From contig JANQRI010000021.1 of NCBI GenBank assembly GCA_028284675.1, positions 62,001-126,000 on the forward strand: DNA of 64,000 nt, written 5' to 3'. Of this stretch, positions 45,148-54,816 are shown in pieces. The notes under the pieces are model-generated. The model saw nothing but the letters and a program-made list of their open reading frames with translations. It was not told the DNA's origin and searched no databases. Positions within the stretch are counted from its first letter, which is position 1, and every line of letters begins with the position of its first letter. A program made the position numbers and the translations under genes. This stretch comes from Gammaproteobacteria bacterium (GTDB taxonomy: Bacteria; Pseudomonadota; Gammaproteobacteria; HTCC5015).

Positions 45148-46122
45148 ATGAAAAAAAACAATAAAATCAATAACTTAAATATCAAGCAACGAATAATGGC
45201 ATTAATGGCTATCAATACACGAAAACACGCCATCCCAATTAAGCGCCCGTCCGACCAGGAAATGTTAGATTTCTACGCTAATAAGTTGACGCCAGAAGCT
45301 AATGAGCGAGTATTCGCCTACCTTAACAGTAACCCCGCTGAGTACACAGCTTGGGTTGAATGCAGAAAAAAACCTGCACTTACTAGCAAAATCACTAACA
45401 TATTCAGCAACACTTTAAAATCGATACCATTAATAAATAAACGGCATCAACTGGACACCTCCAACTCAGTATCAACAAATATTTTCATATCTCGCGGCTT
45501 TCGGTATGCATTTTCGGTAACTGCAATATGTGTAGTAATACTATTGATTTATTTTCCTGTCGAAACAGATATCAGCAAAGAAATTAATCAAAATTATGCG
45601 GCATTTATATTATCAACACATGAGCTGAATTCGACCGATTTAACATTACCTTGGGAAACACCTGATAATACTTTTGGTTTTGCACCCGTAGAAAATAACG
45701 CTGCCCCGAATCAGGCATTTGCAGCCGGACTCATTATTGGAAAAACACATATCACATCTCAGCAGCCCCTACCAGAAATAAAGCAAATAACAATAGAAAA
45801 GCTGAAACCTGAAGCAAAAGCATGGCCTGAATATACACATTTGGGTCTATTAAATATGCTGCTCTGGGCCACAGTACAAAAACAAGAACCTATGCCAATT
45901 ACATTCTGGGATTCTCAAATTAATATTATTAATTCGCTAAAAAATAAATTCAAATCTAAAAAAATAAATCAGGAGTTTGTGTTAAAACATCTAAATACTT
46001 TGACTATATTAATAAGTGAATTAAAAAAAGAATCTTCCAATCCAGCACGGCTATATGCAAATCTTAATAAAGAATTAAGTATTGCAAGGCAAAGGCTTGC
46101 CCTTAAGTCTGAAACCCAATGA
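45148..46122 (+). CDS. Anti-sigma factor-like membrane protein
   Basis: 324 residues from the ATG at 45148. An earlier TTG in frame overlaps the sigma gene and I reject it. The cytoplasmic N-terminus has RPSDQEMLDFYANKLTPEAN and VFAYLNSNPAEYTAWV, the layout of the helical anti-sigma domain although the zinc-binding HxxxCxxC is absent. A single TM segment (RYAFSVTAICVVILLIYF) lies at ~120-138, then ~185 residues outside the cytoplasm. Position between the sigma-like factor and an exported protease suggests regulated release of the sigma factor. Family assignment rests on layout and neighbours. Confidence 0.6.
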   Translation: MKKNNKINNLNIKQRIMALMAINTRKHAIPIKRPSDQEMLDFYANKLTPEANERVFAYLNSNPAEYTAWVECRKKPALTSKITNIFSNTLKSIPLINKRHQLDTSNSVSTNIFISRGFRYAFSVTAICVVILLIYFPVETDISKEINQNYAAFILSTHELNSTDLTLPWETPDNTFGFAPVENNAAPNQAFAAGLIIGKTHITSQQPLPEIKQITIEKLKPEAKAWPEYTHLGLLNMLLWATVQKQEPMPITFWDSQINIINSLKNKFKSKKINQEFVLKHLNTLTILISELKKESSNPARLYANLNKELSIARQRLALKSETQ

Positions 46123-46180
46123 AATAATCTTAAACCACTCAATTAATAATAATTGCGAGTCTACAGGGTATAGAGTCAAT

Positions 46181-48121
46181 ATGGATAAATACACAAATTA
46201 CAGAATATCTAACAAATTAATCACCAACCCATTAGTGATATTAAGCCTGCTTTTTATAATGAGTATATTAGCCTTGCCGGCACAAGCCGATAAATCGAGT
46301 CCCAAAGCCAGCTTAAAATTCTACAAACAAGCATATGGACTGATCAATCCCAACTCTAAACCCGAAGTTCTCAACGTATTTAACAAAGTAAAAGCAGTTG
46401 CAGATAAAAATGACAAATACTGGCCCAAATTAGCCATTATTAAGGACACACAAAAAGCCTCTATATTTGTATTGAAAGACGGTCATATTGTTATCTCAGA
46501 AAAAGCACTTGATATAATTTATCAAGGAGTAAATCTCAAGCATGCCCAGGCCCGCCTCGCGTTTGTATTCGGCCATGAGCTTGCACACCTGGCCACAGAT
46601 GATTTTTGGGACCATGAAATAAGCAAGGCATTAACCACCACAACTGGTGGCAATCTGAGTGAAATTACCAGCAATAATGCCGCCGATCGAAAAATAAAAG
46701 AAATCCGCGCAGATGATTTCGGGTTTTTATATGCTGCTTTGGCCGGTTACCCTGTCAACCTCATCATAGACAACACTTCCGAGAGCAGCGACTTTTTCAG
46801 TTTTTGGTCAGAAAAAACCGGTAACAGAAGCAGCACTAACTACCCTCAACCCAAAACCCGAGCCAAGGTATTAAGATCCCGTTTAGCAGAAAAACTCGAA
46901 TCAATCACTTACTTTAATTTTGGGGTCCGACTTGCCCACTTTGGCCATTACGACCAAGCAATAAAATTTTTAACTGAATTCCAACGGCAGTTTCCCAGCC
47001 GCGAAGTATTCAACAATCTGGCATTTTGTTATTTACAAAAAGCCATAAAATTAATGGAAGCCAACCATGCCTATTATTATTGGTTACCGACTGTGGCCGA
47101 TACCAATACCCTACTATCAGAGCTAAGACTATCAATCAATGTTAGAGGAATGGTTCCGTCATCAGAAAAACATTTTAATCGGCGGCGAAACCCTGAAATC
47201 CAAAATTTACTCGGCGATGCCATTCGCAACTTAAATAAAAGTATTATAAAAGACTCACAATATACACCTGCTTATATCAATCTTGCCGTGGCAAATTTTT
47301 ATATGGCATTTGAATCTCATCGACATGAATATCATATTAAAAAAGCACTGGAAGCTGCAGAAATCGCGTATCAACTGCAACAAAATGTAGAGCTCGAAAC
47401 ACTACGGGCCGTAATACTTTTTTTTGACAAATCAGCCCAAACAAGCTACGACCGTTCCTTAACTGACTTAATTGATAAAATGCCACAACTAAAAAACTCG
47501 CCTACCGCGGTAAATTATAATTTAGCAAGGCTCTTATCCGATCACCAAACAAAGAAAAAAAACAAATTAGCCACTCAGTACTGGAAAAAAGTCAATAAAG
47601 AACAGAAAACTTTGCCCAATATAATCCTAAGTACACTATGTATAGAGCGAAGATCGAATCGAGCTGCAAAATTCTCTTTTGATTGCCCGCAACAAGACAC
47701 TTCGTTGACACCATTACCACCTATAAAGCCATCAATAGATTTAGGCCGTGACTTATTACATGCACCTGTGAAAAAAATCGAGTTAAAAAAGAATAACCTT
47801 CAGCGCAAAGAAATACTGGGTGAAACAGTTTTCTACTCTAAAGATCAAACTATTTTTGCGCTCGATGACTATATTGCAATAGCTGTAGTCAAAAATACCA
47901 GCGATAAACCTATTACAAAATCCACACTACGAAAATACAGTTCCACACATACTAAAAAATACTCTCTAGCCAATGGTGTCTTATGGCACTATGGTAGCTG
48001 GGCAGCTTTAGTCAAGGGAACTAAAGTCGAAGAAATCTGGCTAAATGCCAATACATGGTACGATAATTCCAAAACACTCAATCAAAAATTACTCAACAAA
48101 ACCGAACATGAAAACATATAA
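46181..48121 (+). CDS. Exported M48 family metalloprotease with TPR repeats
   Basis: 646 residues from the ATG at 46181, chosen because a signal peptide (LVILSLLFIMSILALPAQA) follows. The zinc site is FVFGHELAHLATDDFW with the distal acidic ligand in IRADDFGFLYAALAGY. The middle has TPR-like repeats (IKFLTEFQRQFPSREVFNNL, TPAYINLAVANFYMAF), and the C-terminal 120 residues are not recognised. It is not a close copy of the BepA-like protein at 25.4 kb. It follows the anti-sigma-like gene by 58 bases, so a role in processing that protein or a secreted substrate is plausible. Confidence 0.8.
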   Translation: MDKYTNYRISNKLITNPLVILSLLFIMSILALPAQADKSSPKASLKFYKQAYGLINPNSKPEVLNVFNKVKAVADKNDKYWPKLAIIKDTQKASIFVLKDGHIVISEKALDIIYQGVNLKHAQARLAFVFGHELAHLATDDFWDHEISKALTTTTGGNLSEITSNNAADRKIKEIRADDFGFLYAALAGYPVNLIIDNTSESSDFFSFWSEKTGNRSSTNYPQPKTRAKVLRSRLAEKLESITYFNFGVRLAHFGHYDQAIKFLTEFQRQFPSREVFNNLAFCYLQKAIKLMEANHAYYYWLPTVADTNTLLSELRLSINVRGMVPSSEKHFNRRRNPEIQNLLGDAIRNLNKSIIKDSQYTPAYINLAVANFYMAFESHRHEYHIKKALEAAEIAYQLQQNVELETLRAVILFFDKSAQTSYDRSLTDLIDKMPQLKNSPTAVNYNLARLLSDHQTKKKNKLATQYWKKVNKEQKTLPNIILSTLCIERRSNRAAKFSFDCPQQDTSLTPLPPIKPSIDLGRDLLHAPVKKIELKKNNLQRKEILGETVFYSKDQTIFALDDYIAIAVVKNTSDKPITKSTLRKYSSTHTKKYSLANGVLWHYGSWAALVKGTKVEEIWLNANTWYDNSKTLNQKLLNKTEHENI

Positions 48122-48283
48122 GCATCTTTATCATAAAGACCTTAAAACCGAAAAGTCCAGACACAGTAATTTATCAATTATTTTTCGAATATTACTTATG
48201 ATAAGAAACTTATTAATTACCTAAAAAAATATATTAACAAATCGTATATACCTATAAGACAACACATCACTACCGAGGAAGAA

Positions 48284-48610
48284 ATGAACAGACTAAAAAA
48301 ATATGGTGCCGGGCGAGAAACCATTATAGTTAACGCAGCAAGAGATTGTATTAAAAATCTCCAAAAAACCTTTTTAAATAATGAGGCTATTTATGAAGAG
48401 ATGATACAATATAATATTATTGAGCCAAGAGAAGGTTCACGCGAGGAGTTTGAGAAAACAATTGCCGAATATCGTAATGATTTGTCCAAAGAACTCATGG
48501 AGTATACAAAAGTTTTGCACGACAACAGTATCAATCTGTCAGAAGCCGCACAAACGGAGCTGCAAGATATTGAACTTGAGCGCAAGACTTTGATGCAAAG
48601 AAAAAATTAA
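48284..48610 (+). CDS. Small helical protein of unknown function
   Basis: 108 residues, highly charged and predicted helical, with coiled-coil character (REEFEKTIAEYRNDLSKELM and LQDIELERKTLM). A GAGGAAG ribosome binding site stands close to the ATG. No signal peptide or known domain. It lies between the exported protease and the second sigma-like gene, possibly belonging to the same locus. I do not recognise it. Confidence 0.65.
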   Translation: MNRLKKYGAGRETIIVNAARDCIKNLQKTFLNNEAIYEEMIQYNIIEPREGSREEFEKTIAEYRNDLSKELMEYTKVLHDNSINLSEAAQTELQDIELERKTLMQRKN

Positions 48611-48855
48611 AACAAATATCGTGACGTTAATAGTATTCCAACCACTTAACTAATCTCCATATCGGTAGCAAAATTACATAAATCCATTCCAAAGTTTCAG
48701 TAATTTATCACTGAAAGCTATTTAAGAGTTTTAGTCAATCACTTATTAGTGAATGCGACTATGCTTTTATTACACTTGGTGATTTACTAGCAACTATGAG
48801 CTTCCAATTTTATATTTTTTGGCTTAATAAATATTTATAAATAAGTGATATTGAA

Positions 48856-49743
48856 TTAACTCACCTCCAAAACACTTTTCACATCATCATAAACACCGGC
48901 ACTCTTATACCCATGACGTAAACGCTTAATAATATCATGATATAACCGATAGGCTTCACTCTGCCCCATATTAAGATCAGGAAACTTTCGAACCTTGTTA
49001 ATATTTAACTCATGTTCACATAAAGCATTTAAAAAAACACGGTCTTTTTCAGTTAAACCGATTCCAGTGGATACTTTTTCAAGAATATTTTCACTGGGCT
49101 GATATTCCACAGAATACTGCTTACCCAAAGTTATATTTTTAACCATACTCAACAGTCTCGCTTTATCAATACATACCCCTTCATCGCTACCCAAGAAAAG
49201 ATCCGCTTTCTCCGAAAATGCGACGTAATCGATATCTTCATACGAAATTTCTCTTTCAGTCTCTTTATTTTTTTTGATCAAAAAATCAGTAAGTAAATTT
49301 TTTATCACATTCCAAATATATGTTTTATAAGATGCGCCCTTATTTTTGTCATAATATCGGATTCTTCTAAAATTATTTGCATACAGCTTTTCCTGTGCAT
49401 ACAGCACTGCTTCCTCATAAAACAAAGTATTTTTCCCAATTCTTTTACCAGCTATGTAGTTTACGAGCTCACCGCTACTATAGAAAAGACAATGCAGCCT
49501 GATTTTCGCAAGATCTTTTTCGGAAAGAGCCTTCAGTTTTCCATATAAAGTAAAAACTTTATTATACTTGCTGTTGTACCGGATAATATTTTCAAATTCA
49601 CAACGCACATACTCAGTGGCTTTTTTTTTCAAAACCACATTACAAGTATTTTTCGGGTATACTGTTTTTAATATATCTATCAGTGTACTTCTGATAAGAC
49701 ATAACTCCCTGAAAGCATTCCTTGCGTCAGCATGCATAACCAT
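48856..49743 (-). CDS. Divergent sigma-70 family factor (copy 2)
   Basis: 295 residues from the ATG at 49743, which has a perfect AGGAGG five bases upstream; a GTG two codons earlier overlaps that site and is less likely. It is paralogous to copy 1: EKLYANNFRRIRYYDKNKGA and SYKTYIWNVI align with region 2 there, and LTEKDRVFLNALCEHELNIN with its region 4. It lacks the ~125-residue C-terminal extension. The two sigma-like genes converge on the anti-sigma-like/protease genes. Whether it competes with or is controlled by copy 1 is unknown. Confidence 0.68.
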   Translation of the reverse strand: MVMHADARNAFRELCLIRSTLIDILKTVYPKNTCNVVLKKKATEYVRCEFENIIRYNSKYNKVFTLYGKLKALSEKDLAKIRLHCLFYSSGELVNYIAGKRIGKNTLFYEEAVLYAQEKLYANNFRRIRYYDKNKGASYKTYIWNVIKNLLTDFLIKKNKETEREISYEDIDYVAFSEKADLFLGSDEGVCIDKARLLSMVKNITLGKQYSVEYQPSENILEKVSTGIGLTEKDRVFLNALCEHELNINKVRKFPDLNMGQSEAYRLYHDIIKRLRHGYKSAGVYDDVKSVLEVS

Positions 49744-49877
49744 AAACACCTCCTAGGCAATATAGTTTCTTAGCATTTTGAATGACACATAAATCAATCG
49801 ACCACTTAGACTGAAAAAACCCTCAGGCTTTACGCGGATGCCTTTACTATCAGGCCTTACACGTTTTTTGTATTATT

Positions 49878-50402
49878 TCAAATCAATAAATCCAACAACG
49901 CTTCAACAAAAGCCTTATTGATTTCCCGACTGCCTTCCGCATTCGAGTGCATAATAATTAAATCGTATAGCTGATTACGCTTTATCTTGGGTAGATCTTC
50001 AATGTGAAGACCTTTTTCAGCAGATAACCTGTCAACCACCAGATACATATCCCGCCTGAAATCATGATCTATTGACTTTGTAAAGGAAGGGGTCTTTGCA
50101 AGAACCGGCTGCGGCTCTTTGCCTCCCCACTTGATCCATGCAACCCAGCTTTCTGTGTCCATTTTGGAGTCAGCATATTTGGATACTAATAGCCCGATAA
50201 TTTCATCCAACTTATGTGGAACCTTATTCTCGTAAATCCACCCGCGCGGTGTATTCCGGTGCGTATCAAATAGCGATGCCAGCCATAATACGCGCGCAGA
50301 TGGCTTCTCAGGCACGCCCTCCAAATGACTAAGAAATTGATTGAATCGCTCAGAGTGACCGCTGGTATTTATAATTTCTTGAGGCTTATCTAATATAGAC
50401 AT
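49878..50402 (-). CDS. Putative DNA-binding protein (lambda-repressor-like)
   Basis: 174 residues without signal or membrane segment. Residues ~18-70 (RFNQFLSHLEGVPEKPSARV, WLASLFDTHRNTPRGWIYEN) resemble the DNA-binding helical domains of CI-like and other small regulators, and PHKLDEIIGLLV is the kind of helix that follows. The C-terminal half is helical and unrecognised. It is encoded 128 bases upstream of sigma-like copy 2 on the same strand and divergent from the periplasmic binding protein gene. A regulatory role is inferred from shape alone. Confidence 0.5.
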   Translation of the reverse strand: MSILDKPQEIINTSGHSERFNQFLSHLEGVPEKPSARVLWLASLFDTHRNTPRGWIYENKVPHKLDEIIGLLVSKYADSKMDTESWVAWIKWGGKEPQPVLAKTPSFTKSIDHDFRRDMYLVVDRLSAEKGLHIEDLPKIKRNQLYDLIIMHSNAEGSREINKAFVEALLDLLI

Positions 50403-50545
50403 ATTATTAGTTTAAATGAACAATTAATTATGAAATAATATACATTCTGCATATCAAAAAATCAACATAAAATGTGCAAAAAATGTAAAATATTGGGGTG
50501 AGCGCAAATATCCGGATGGGCTAAAAACTCTAAGAGGGACAACCG

Positions 50546-51505
50546 GTGAAAAAAAACCTACTAAAAACCCAAATACACCATGCTTTACTCGCCATGATAT
50601 GGTTTTGCGTCAGCTGGCAACCTGCTTATGCGCAGTCGGGCGCACCTATATATATAGCAGCCTCACAAGCGGAAGAACGCACCAAAAATCTATCATCCAC
50701 AATCTCCCAACTACTTCCAGACCGCGAAGTACACCTGATCGATGTTTCTGAGGGCTTCATACCGCCTGAACCCGCGGTGTTTATTGCTTCTGGCTCCAAA
50801 GCTCTGGTAACTTTACTTGAGAACGAGCTTACCAACCCTATCATCGCAGTTTTTGTTTCCCGCATTGCTTATGAGCAAATAAAAATACGATTCGGTAATA
50901 TACCCGACTCTGTTCGGGTCATTTTCTCTGACCCCTCCCCCAGGCAGCAGCTGAGTTTAATTTATACAATATTCGGCAGGCGCACTCATGTCGGCATATT
51001 ACTCAGCGATAAAACAAATTTTATGCGCCAGGAATTGGAATCAATTGCAAGGCAAATGGACATGCCCCCACCTATCATTAAGAATTTTGAACCGGATAAA
51101 TCAGTCTATCAAAACTTTTTTAAATTACACAAAAACTTTAAGACTGACATAATACTGGCTTTACCGGATGCCAGCATCTATAACGAAGAGACCTGGAGAG
51201 GCATTATTCGCCAAAAATTTCGCGGCAGGCGTTTACCAGTCATCGGCTACTCACGACAACTTGTTAAAATTGGTGTCCTGGCGACTGCATTTTCAGAAAT
51301 TAAAGACATTGCCAAACAAACGACCGAGCTACTCGATAAAATAGAAAACAACAAACACCACCAGCAAACTTCATACCTTAAATATACTAACGTAGAAACA
51401 AATCAACGTGTCGCAAACCTTTTTGGGTTCAGATTGAGATCTCAAAAAACTATTCTTGCAATTTACAAAAGCATTCTTGCAGGGCTAAATAATGAAAATA
51501 TTTAA
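50546..51505 (+). CDS. ABC-type substrate-binding protein (ABC_sub_bind family)
   Basis: 319 residues, starting with GTG (AGAGGG eight bases upstream). The signal peptide ends at AYAQ. The two-lobed fold is of the TrpX/ABC_sub_bind family: PAVFIASGSKALVTLL, VRVIFSDPSPRQQLSLIYTI, RRTHVGILLSDKTNF and LPVIGYSRQLVKIGVLATAF. There is no ABC transporter beside it. Its end overlaps the hybrid kinase gene by 14 bases, so the pair is translationally coupled; I infer that it is the ligand-binding component for that kinase. Confidence 0.85.
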   Translation: MKKNLLKTQIHHALLAMIWFCVSWQPAYAQSGAPIYIAASQAEERTKNLSSTISQLLPDREVHLIDVSEGFIPPEPAVFIASGSKALVTLLENELTNPIIAVFVSRIAYEQIKIRFGNIPDSVRVIFSDPSPRQQLSLIYTIFGRRTHVGILLSDKTNFMRQELESIARQMDMPPPIIKNFEPDKSVYQNFFKLHKNFKTDIILALPDASIYNEETWRGIIRQKFRGRRLPVIGYSRQLVKIGVLATAFSEIKDIAKQTTELLDKIENNKHHQQTSYLKYTNVETNQRVANLFGFRLRSQKTILAIYKSILAGLNNENI

Positions 51506-53447
51506 AAACATTAATTTTGAAAAACGCGTAATGCTGGCAGTCGTTATACCGATGCTTATAGCCATTACGATTATATTTCCATATTTTTTATATGAGCGTA
51601 TCAACGCAATAAATTCAAACCTTTATGAGTCTGGTACCAGGCTCTCACAGCATATTGTTAATATATCACAGCATGCACTTTCTTATGGTGATAAAACTTA
51701 CCTTAATGAAATGGTCAGTCAAATGATGCTCGATATAGAAGAACTGCAAAGCATTAGAATAATAGATGAGGATGGAGAAATTTTCTTCGGCCCAATTTCA
51801 AAATCTGAAAACCAACACCATCATACGCCTCTTAAATTTTTATCTCCGGTAGAACTGACAATTTATCCGATAAACACATATGACCTTGAAGATGAAATTA
51901 GCTTTGATGATGATTCTACAACGATCAATAATACACAAAAAACCACTATTGGATACATAGAACTGCATATATCCAAAGCTGATGCAATTATACAACGCAA
52001 TAAAATTATCGCAGTATATGTTTGCTTGACTATAATGGCTGTTTTTATAGGTTATGTCTGCGCCCGTATGCTTGGCTCCTCTGTTTCCCGACCGATTAAC
52101 AAAGTAATAAAAACTGTTTCCAATTTACGCAAAGGTCAATATAGCGATCGGGTTAACCTGAACAGTGGAGACGAATTAGGAAAACTGGCCAATAACATTA
52201 ACAGATTAGCTCACTATTTAGAAAAAACCCGGGATCGCCGCTTGTCTGAAATCGAAAAACTGTCAAAAGCGCAAAAAGCAGCTACTGATGCCAACCGTGC
52301 CAAATCTGAATTTCTTGCCAGCATGAGCCATGAACTTCGCCACCCATTAACAGCGATTATCGGATTTTTACCGACACTAAAGCGTATAAACGATAATGAT
52401 CATGCCAAAAAATTACTGGATATTATTGATATCCAAGCCAATAAACTATGCAGGCGCATTGATGAAATACTTCAATTTGAGCAAATAGAGCTTAACAGAG
52501 TTAAATTCGTTGAAACCTATTTCAATATAGAGACAGAAATAAAAAGCATTATTAAATGGCACACCGAAAAAGCCCAGAGTAATAATACTGTACTCTCCTA
52601 CCATATTGAACAGGATGATGGGCTTGACGATATCGAAATCTATACAGACCAGATTCATTTTCAGACAATATTTGATAACCTTGTCGGTAACGCGATCAAA
52701 TTCACACAAAATGGCAGCGTTTATGTTTATACAAAGCTTAACCGCATTGAAGATTCCAAGCTCAAGGTTAACATTGAAATTCAGGATACCGGTATAGGGA
52801 TTCCAAAAGAACAATTAGAAAATATTTTTAAGCCTTTTGAACAAATCGATAAATCAACCAGTCGCCAATACCAGGGTGTTGGTCTGGGCTTACATATTAC
52901 CAAACGGATTATTGATCTTATGAAAGGCACAATCGAAGTGGAAAGCAGACCACAGAGAGGCTCTATATTCACAGTCGATCTGCCTTTTAGTTTTCAACGC
53001 CCTACCGAAAAAAGCACTGCTCAAAAGGTGATTAATACCACTAAAACTTCCAATGAAACTATTCTACATGTAGAAGATGATTTAACTATTCAGGCTGTGG
53101 TTGAAAATATGCTGGAACCAAAAAAAATCAAGGTCGATGCATGTGATAATGCCACTGAAGGATTCACATTATTTCGCACACGCAAATACCCGGCAGTTCT
53201 CATCGACTTACATATGCCAGGCATGGATGGTTTTGAACTTGCAGAAAAAATACGGAACCACGAAACCAACTCACAAAAAAAAGTGCAAAGAACTACTTTA
53301 ATCGCATTAACAGCTGATGTTACAGAGGAAGCCACTGAAAAATGCTTTCGGTCAGGCTTCGATAATATTTTACACAAACCTTTTAAAGAAGAAGAACTGG
53401 TAAGTGCAGTTTTAGCCGCTATTGAAATCTATAAAAGATTTGAGTAA
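51492..53447 (+). CDS. Hybrid sensor histidine kinase/response regulator
   Basis: 651 residues: TM1 ~13-35, periplasmic sensor to ~170, TM2 ~175-197, HAMP (PINKVIKTVSNLRKGQYSDR), HisKA with FLASMSHELRHPLTAIIGFL near 280, ATPase with NLVGNAIKFT, DTGIGIP and QGVGLGLHITKRI, and a C-terminal receiver with LHVEDDLTI, the phosphoacceptor in AVLIDLHMPGMDG and the Lys in ILHKPFKEEE. It has no histidine phosphotransfer domain, so a separate one must pass the phosphate on, or the receiver acts as an autoregulator. It belongs with the upstream periplasmic binding protein. Confidence 0.93.
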   Translation: MKIFKNINFEKRVMLAVVIPMLIAITIIFPYFLYERINAINSNLYESGTRLSQHIVNISQHALSYGDKTYLNEMVSQMMLDIEELQSIRIIDEDGEIFFGPISKSENQHHHTPLKFLSPVELTIYPINTYDLEDEISFDDDSTTINNTQKTTIGYIELHISKADAIIQRNKIIAVYVCLTIMAVFIGYVCARMLGSSVSRPINKVIKTVSNLRKGQYSDRVNLNSGDELGKLANNINRLAHYLEKTRDRRLSEIEKLSKAQKAATDANRAKSEFLASMSHELRHPLTAIIGFLPTLKRINDNDHAKKLLDIIDIQANKLCRRIDEILQFEQIELNRVKFVETYFNIETEIKSIIKWHTEKAQSNNTVLSYHIEQDDGLDDIEIYTDQIHFQTIFDNLVGNAIKFTQNGSVYVYTKLNRIEDSKLKVNIEIQDTGIGIPKEQLENIFKPFEQIDKSTSRQYQGVGLGLHITKRIIDLMKGTIEVESRPQRGSIFTVDLPFSFQRPTEKSTAQKVINTTKTSNETILHVEDDLTIQAVVENMLEPKKIKVDACDNATEGFTLFRTRKYPAVLIDLHMPGMDGFELAEKIRNHETNSQKKVQRTTLIALTADVTEEATEKCFRSGFDNILHKPFKEEELVSAVLAAIEIYKRFE

Positions 53448-53517
53448 AAACTGCAGTTAGCAGTAATAAGCGTAAAGTAATGCTATTTTTGATCACACAT
53501 TGCTTAATTAAATCATT

Positions 53518-54051
53518 CTAATCAACAAATATTTTACCTTTTGCAGAAATATCATTATGTTGTTTTGGAGAAAGTTCCCAAATATAGAGAAAGTGTTTTT
53601 TATCATTAAATGATAACGCTTCTTTAACACTTTTTGGAGCGAGACACCCCGAAATTTTTCTAGTACCCTTTTGACCCATTATTAAAAAATTTGCGATGTC
53701 ATCACTTTTGTGCATAGCACAGTAGACTTTATCAAAGTTTTTCCCGGCAATTGAAATTAATCTTTTCCAGTTTGCAACAGCCGCTTCCCGAGAGCGCCAA
53801 ATAGCAGCCTGCACTGTAGCGGTTTTCGAATCTGGCTCAGCAACCGGCAATAAAAACATTGAAGACAGAATTTCGCCACTCATAGATTTTATCGCGATAG
53901 CAGCACCATTCAACAGCATCTCTCTTACCCAATTTTCAGGCCGATTAAATGATTTGCTTTTTTTCATAGCAACTTTAAACATTAACTCTATCTGCCTGAT
54001 ATTGTCCTCATCAAAATCATAGTAATTTGACACCACCATGTATTCTTTCAT
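53518..54051 (-). CDS. Uncharacterised protein, possibly GNAT-like
   Basis: 177 residues from the ATG at 54051. No signal peptide. The centre (AAIAIKSMSGEILSSMFLL then ATVQAAIWRSREAAVANWKR) vaguely resembles the beta-sheet core of GNAT acyltransferases, but no acetyl-CoA loop (R/QxxGxG/A) is seen. It is encoded ~110 bases downstream of the FeeM-like acyltransferase gene on the same strand, so the two may be an operon. I do not assign a function. Confidence 0.5.
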   Translation of the reverse strand: MKEYMVVSNYYDFDEDNIRQIELMFKVAMKKSKSFNRPENWVREMLLNGAAIAIKSMSGEILSSMFLLPVAEPDSKTATVQAAIWRSREAAVANWKRLISIAGKNFDKVYCAMHKSDDIANFLIMGQKGTRKISGCLAPKSVKEALSFNDKKHFLYIWELSPKQHNDISAKGKIFVD

Positions 54052-54162
54052 TAGCCCCAACCTTTATGATTAACCCATATTATGTATTTATATAAAATCA
54101 TTAAAATCAAAGAGCCATCACATGAAAATTCGTCTATCTAAATTTTATTTATTTTATGAACT

Positions 54163-54795
54163 CTAATTTCCTGTTTTTTTCCATATTTTCTTTTTCAGCA
54201 ATTCAATATCTTCACAAACTAAAAGAATAGTTTTGAATGACAAATGCGGATAGTTTTTTATTTTAGATATGGGATAAAAATACAGCAAATCATAAAATTT
54301 TACATGCTCAGGCCTTACTGCAGTAATAATACTTTCAGAACCTGATTCGATAGCTTTCTCAACAATATTCCTAAAAATATGAAATCGCGCTCTTACACCT
54401 CCACGTTGTTGAAAACCAGGATTAACCACAAATTTATTTGCTTCAACAAATGGCGAGTTAAAACCCAGATGAGCACCGATCTCAGTATAAAATACTTCCA
54501 TTGTCGGAACGCTTAACCTTACCTGAGGATCAAAAACACTCGTACGAATTGAACCTAATGCTTTACTGCCACTATAAATCAGAAATGAAGTGCTGTTTGG
54601 GAATTCATCATACTCATCAATAAAACTTTCTGTACTGTTTTTTGCAATATAGCCTTGTGCGTAATAACTTTGATAACGCATAGCATATACTTGACCTAAG
54701 AGATCGCCATCAGCCGCAATACTGTGATAAACAGGCCAACCCTTTCCCAATAGGCGTTTATCGGAACAACCTGGTTCAATAAGATTTTTTTGCAT
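54163..54795 (-). CDS. FeeM-like N-acyltransferase (GNAT fold)
   Basis: 210 residues from the ATG at 54795 (a TTG seven codons earlier is possible). It matches the N-acyl amino acid synthase FeeM / exosortase-associated acyltransferase group: YAMRYQSYYAQGYI, then FDPQVRLSVPTMEVFYTEIG, VEANKFVVNPGFQQRGGVRA and AVRPEHVKFYDLLYFYPISK. FeeM transfers long acyl chains from acyl carrier protein to tyrosine; related autoinducer synthases make N-acyl homoserine lactones. Substrate is unknown here. It lies among sensor genes, so a signalling molecule or envelope lipid is possible. The ribosome binding site is weak. Confidence 0.75.
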   Translation of the reverse strand: MQKNLIEPGCSDKRLLGKGWPVYHSIAADGDLLGQVYAMRYQSYYAQGYIAKNSTESFIDEYDEFPNSTSFLIYSGSKALGSIRTSVFDPQVRLSVPTMEVFYTEIGAHLGFNSPFVEANKFVVNPGFQQRGGVRARFHIFRNIVEKAIESGSESIITAVRPEHVKFYDLLYFYPISKIKNYPHLSFKTILLVCEDIELLKKKIWKKTGN

Positions 54796-54816
54796 ATTTT
54801 GAACAGGCAGTATCAA

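Noticed and set aside
52446..52814. 122-codon minus-strand frame inside the hybrid kinase gene
   Set aside because: Antisense to a complete kinase domain; no independent support.
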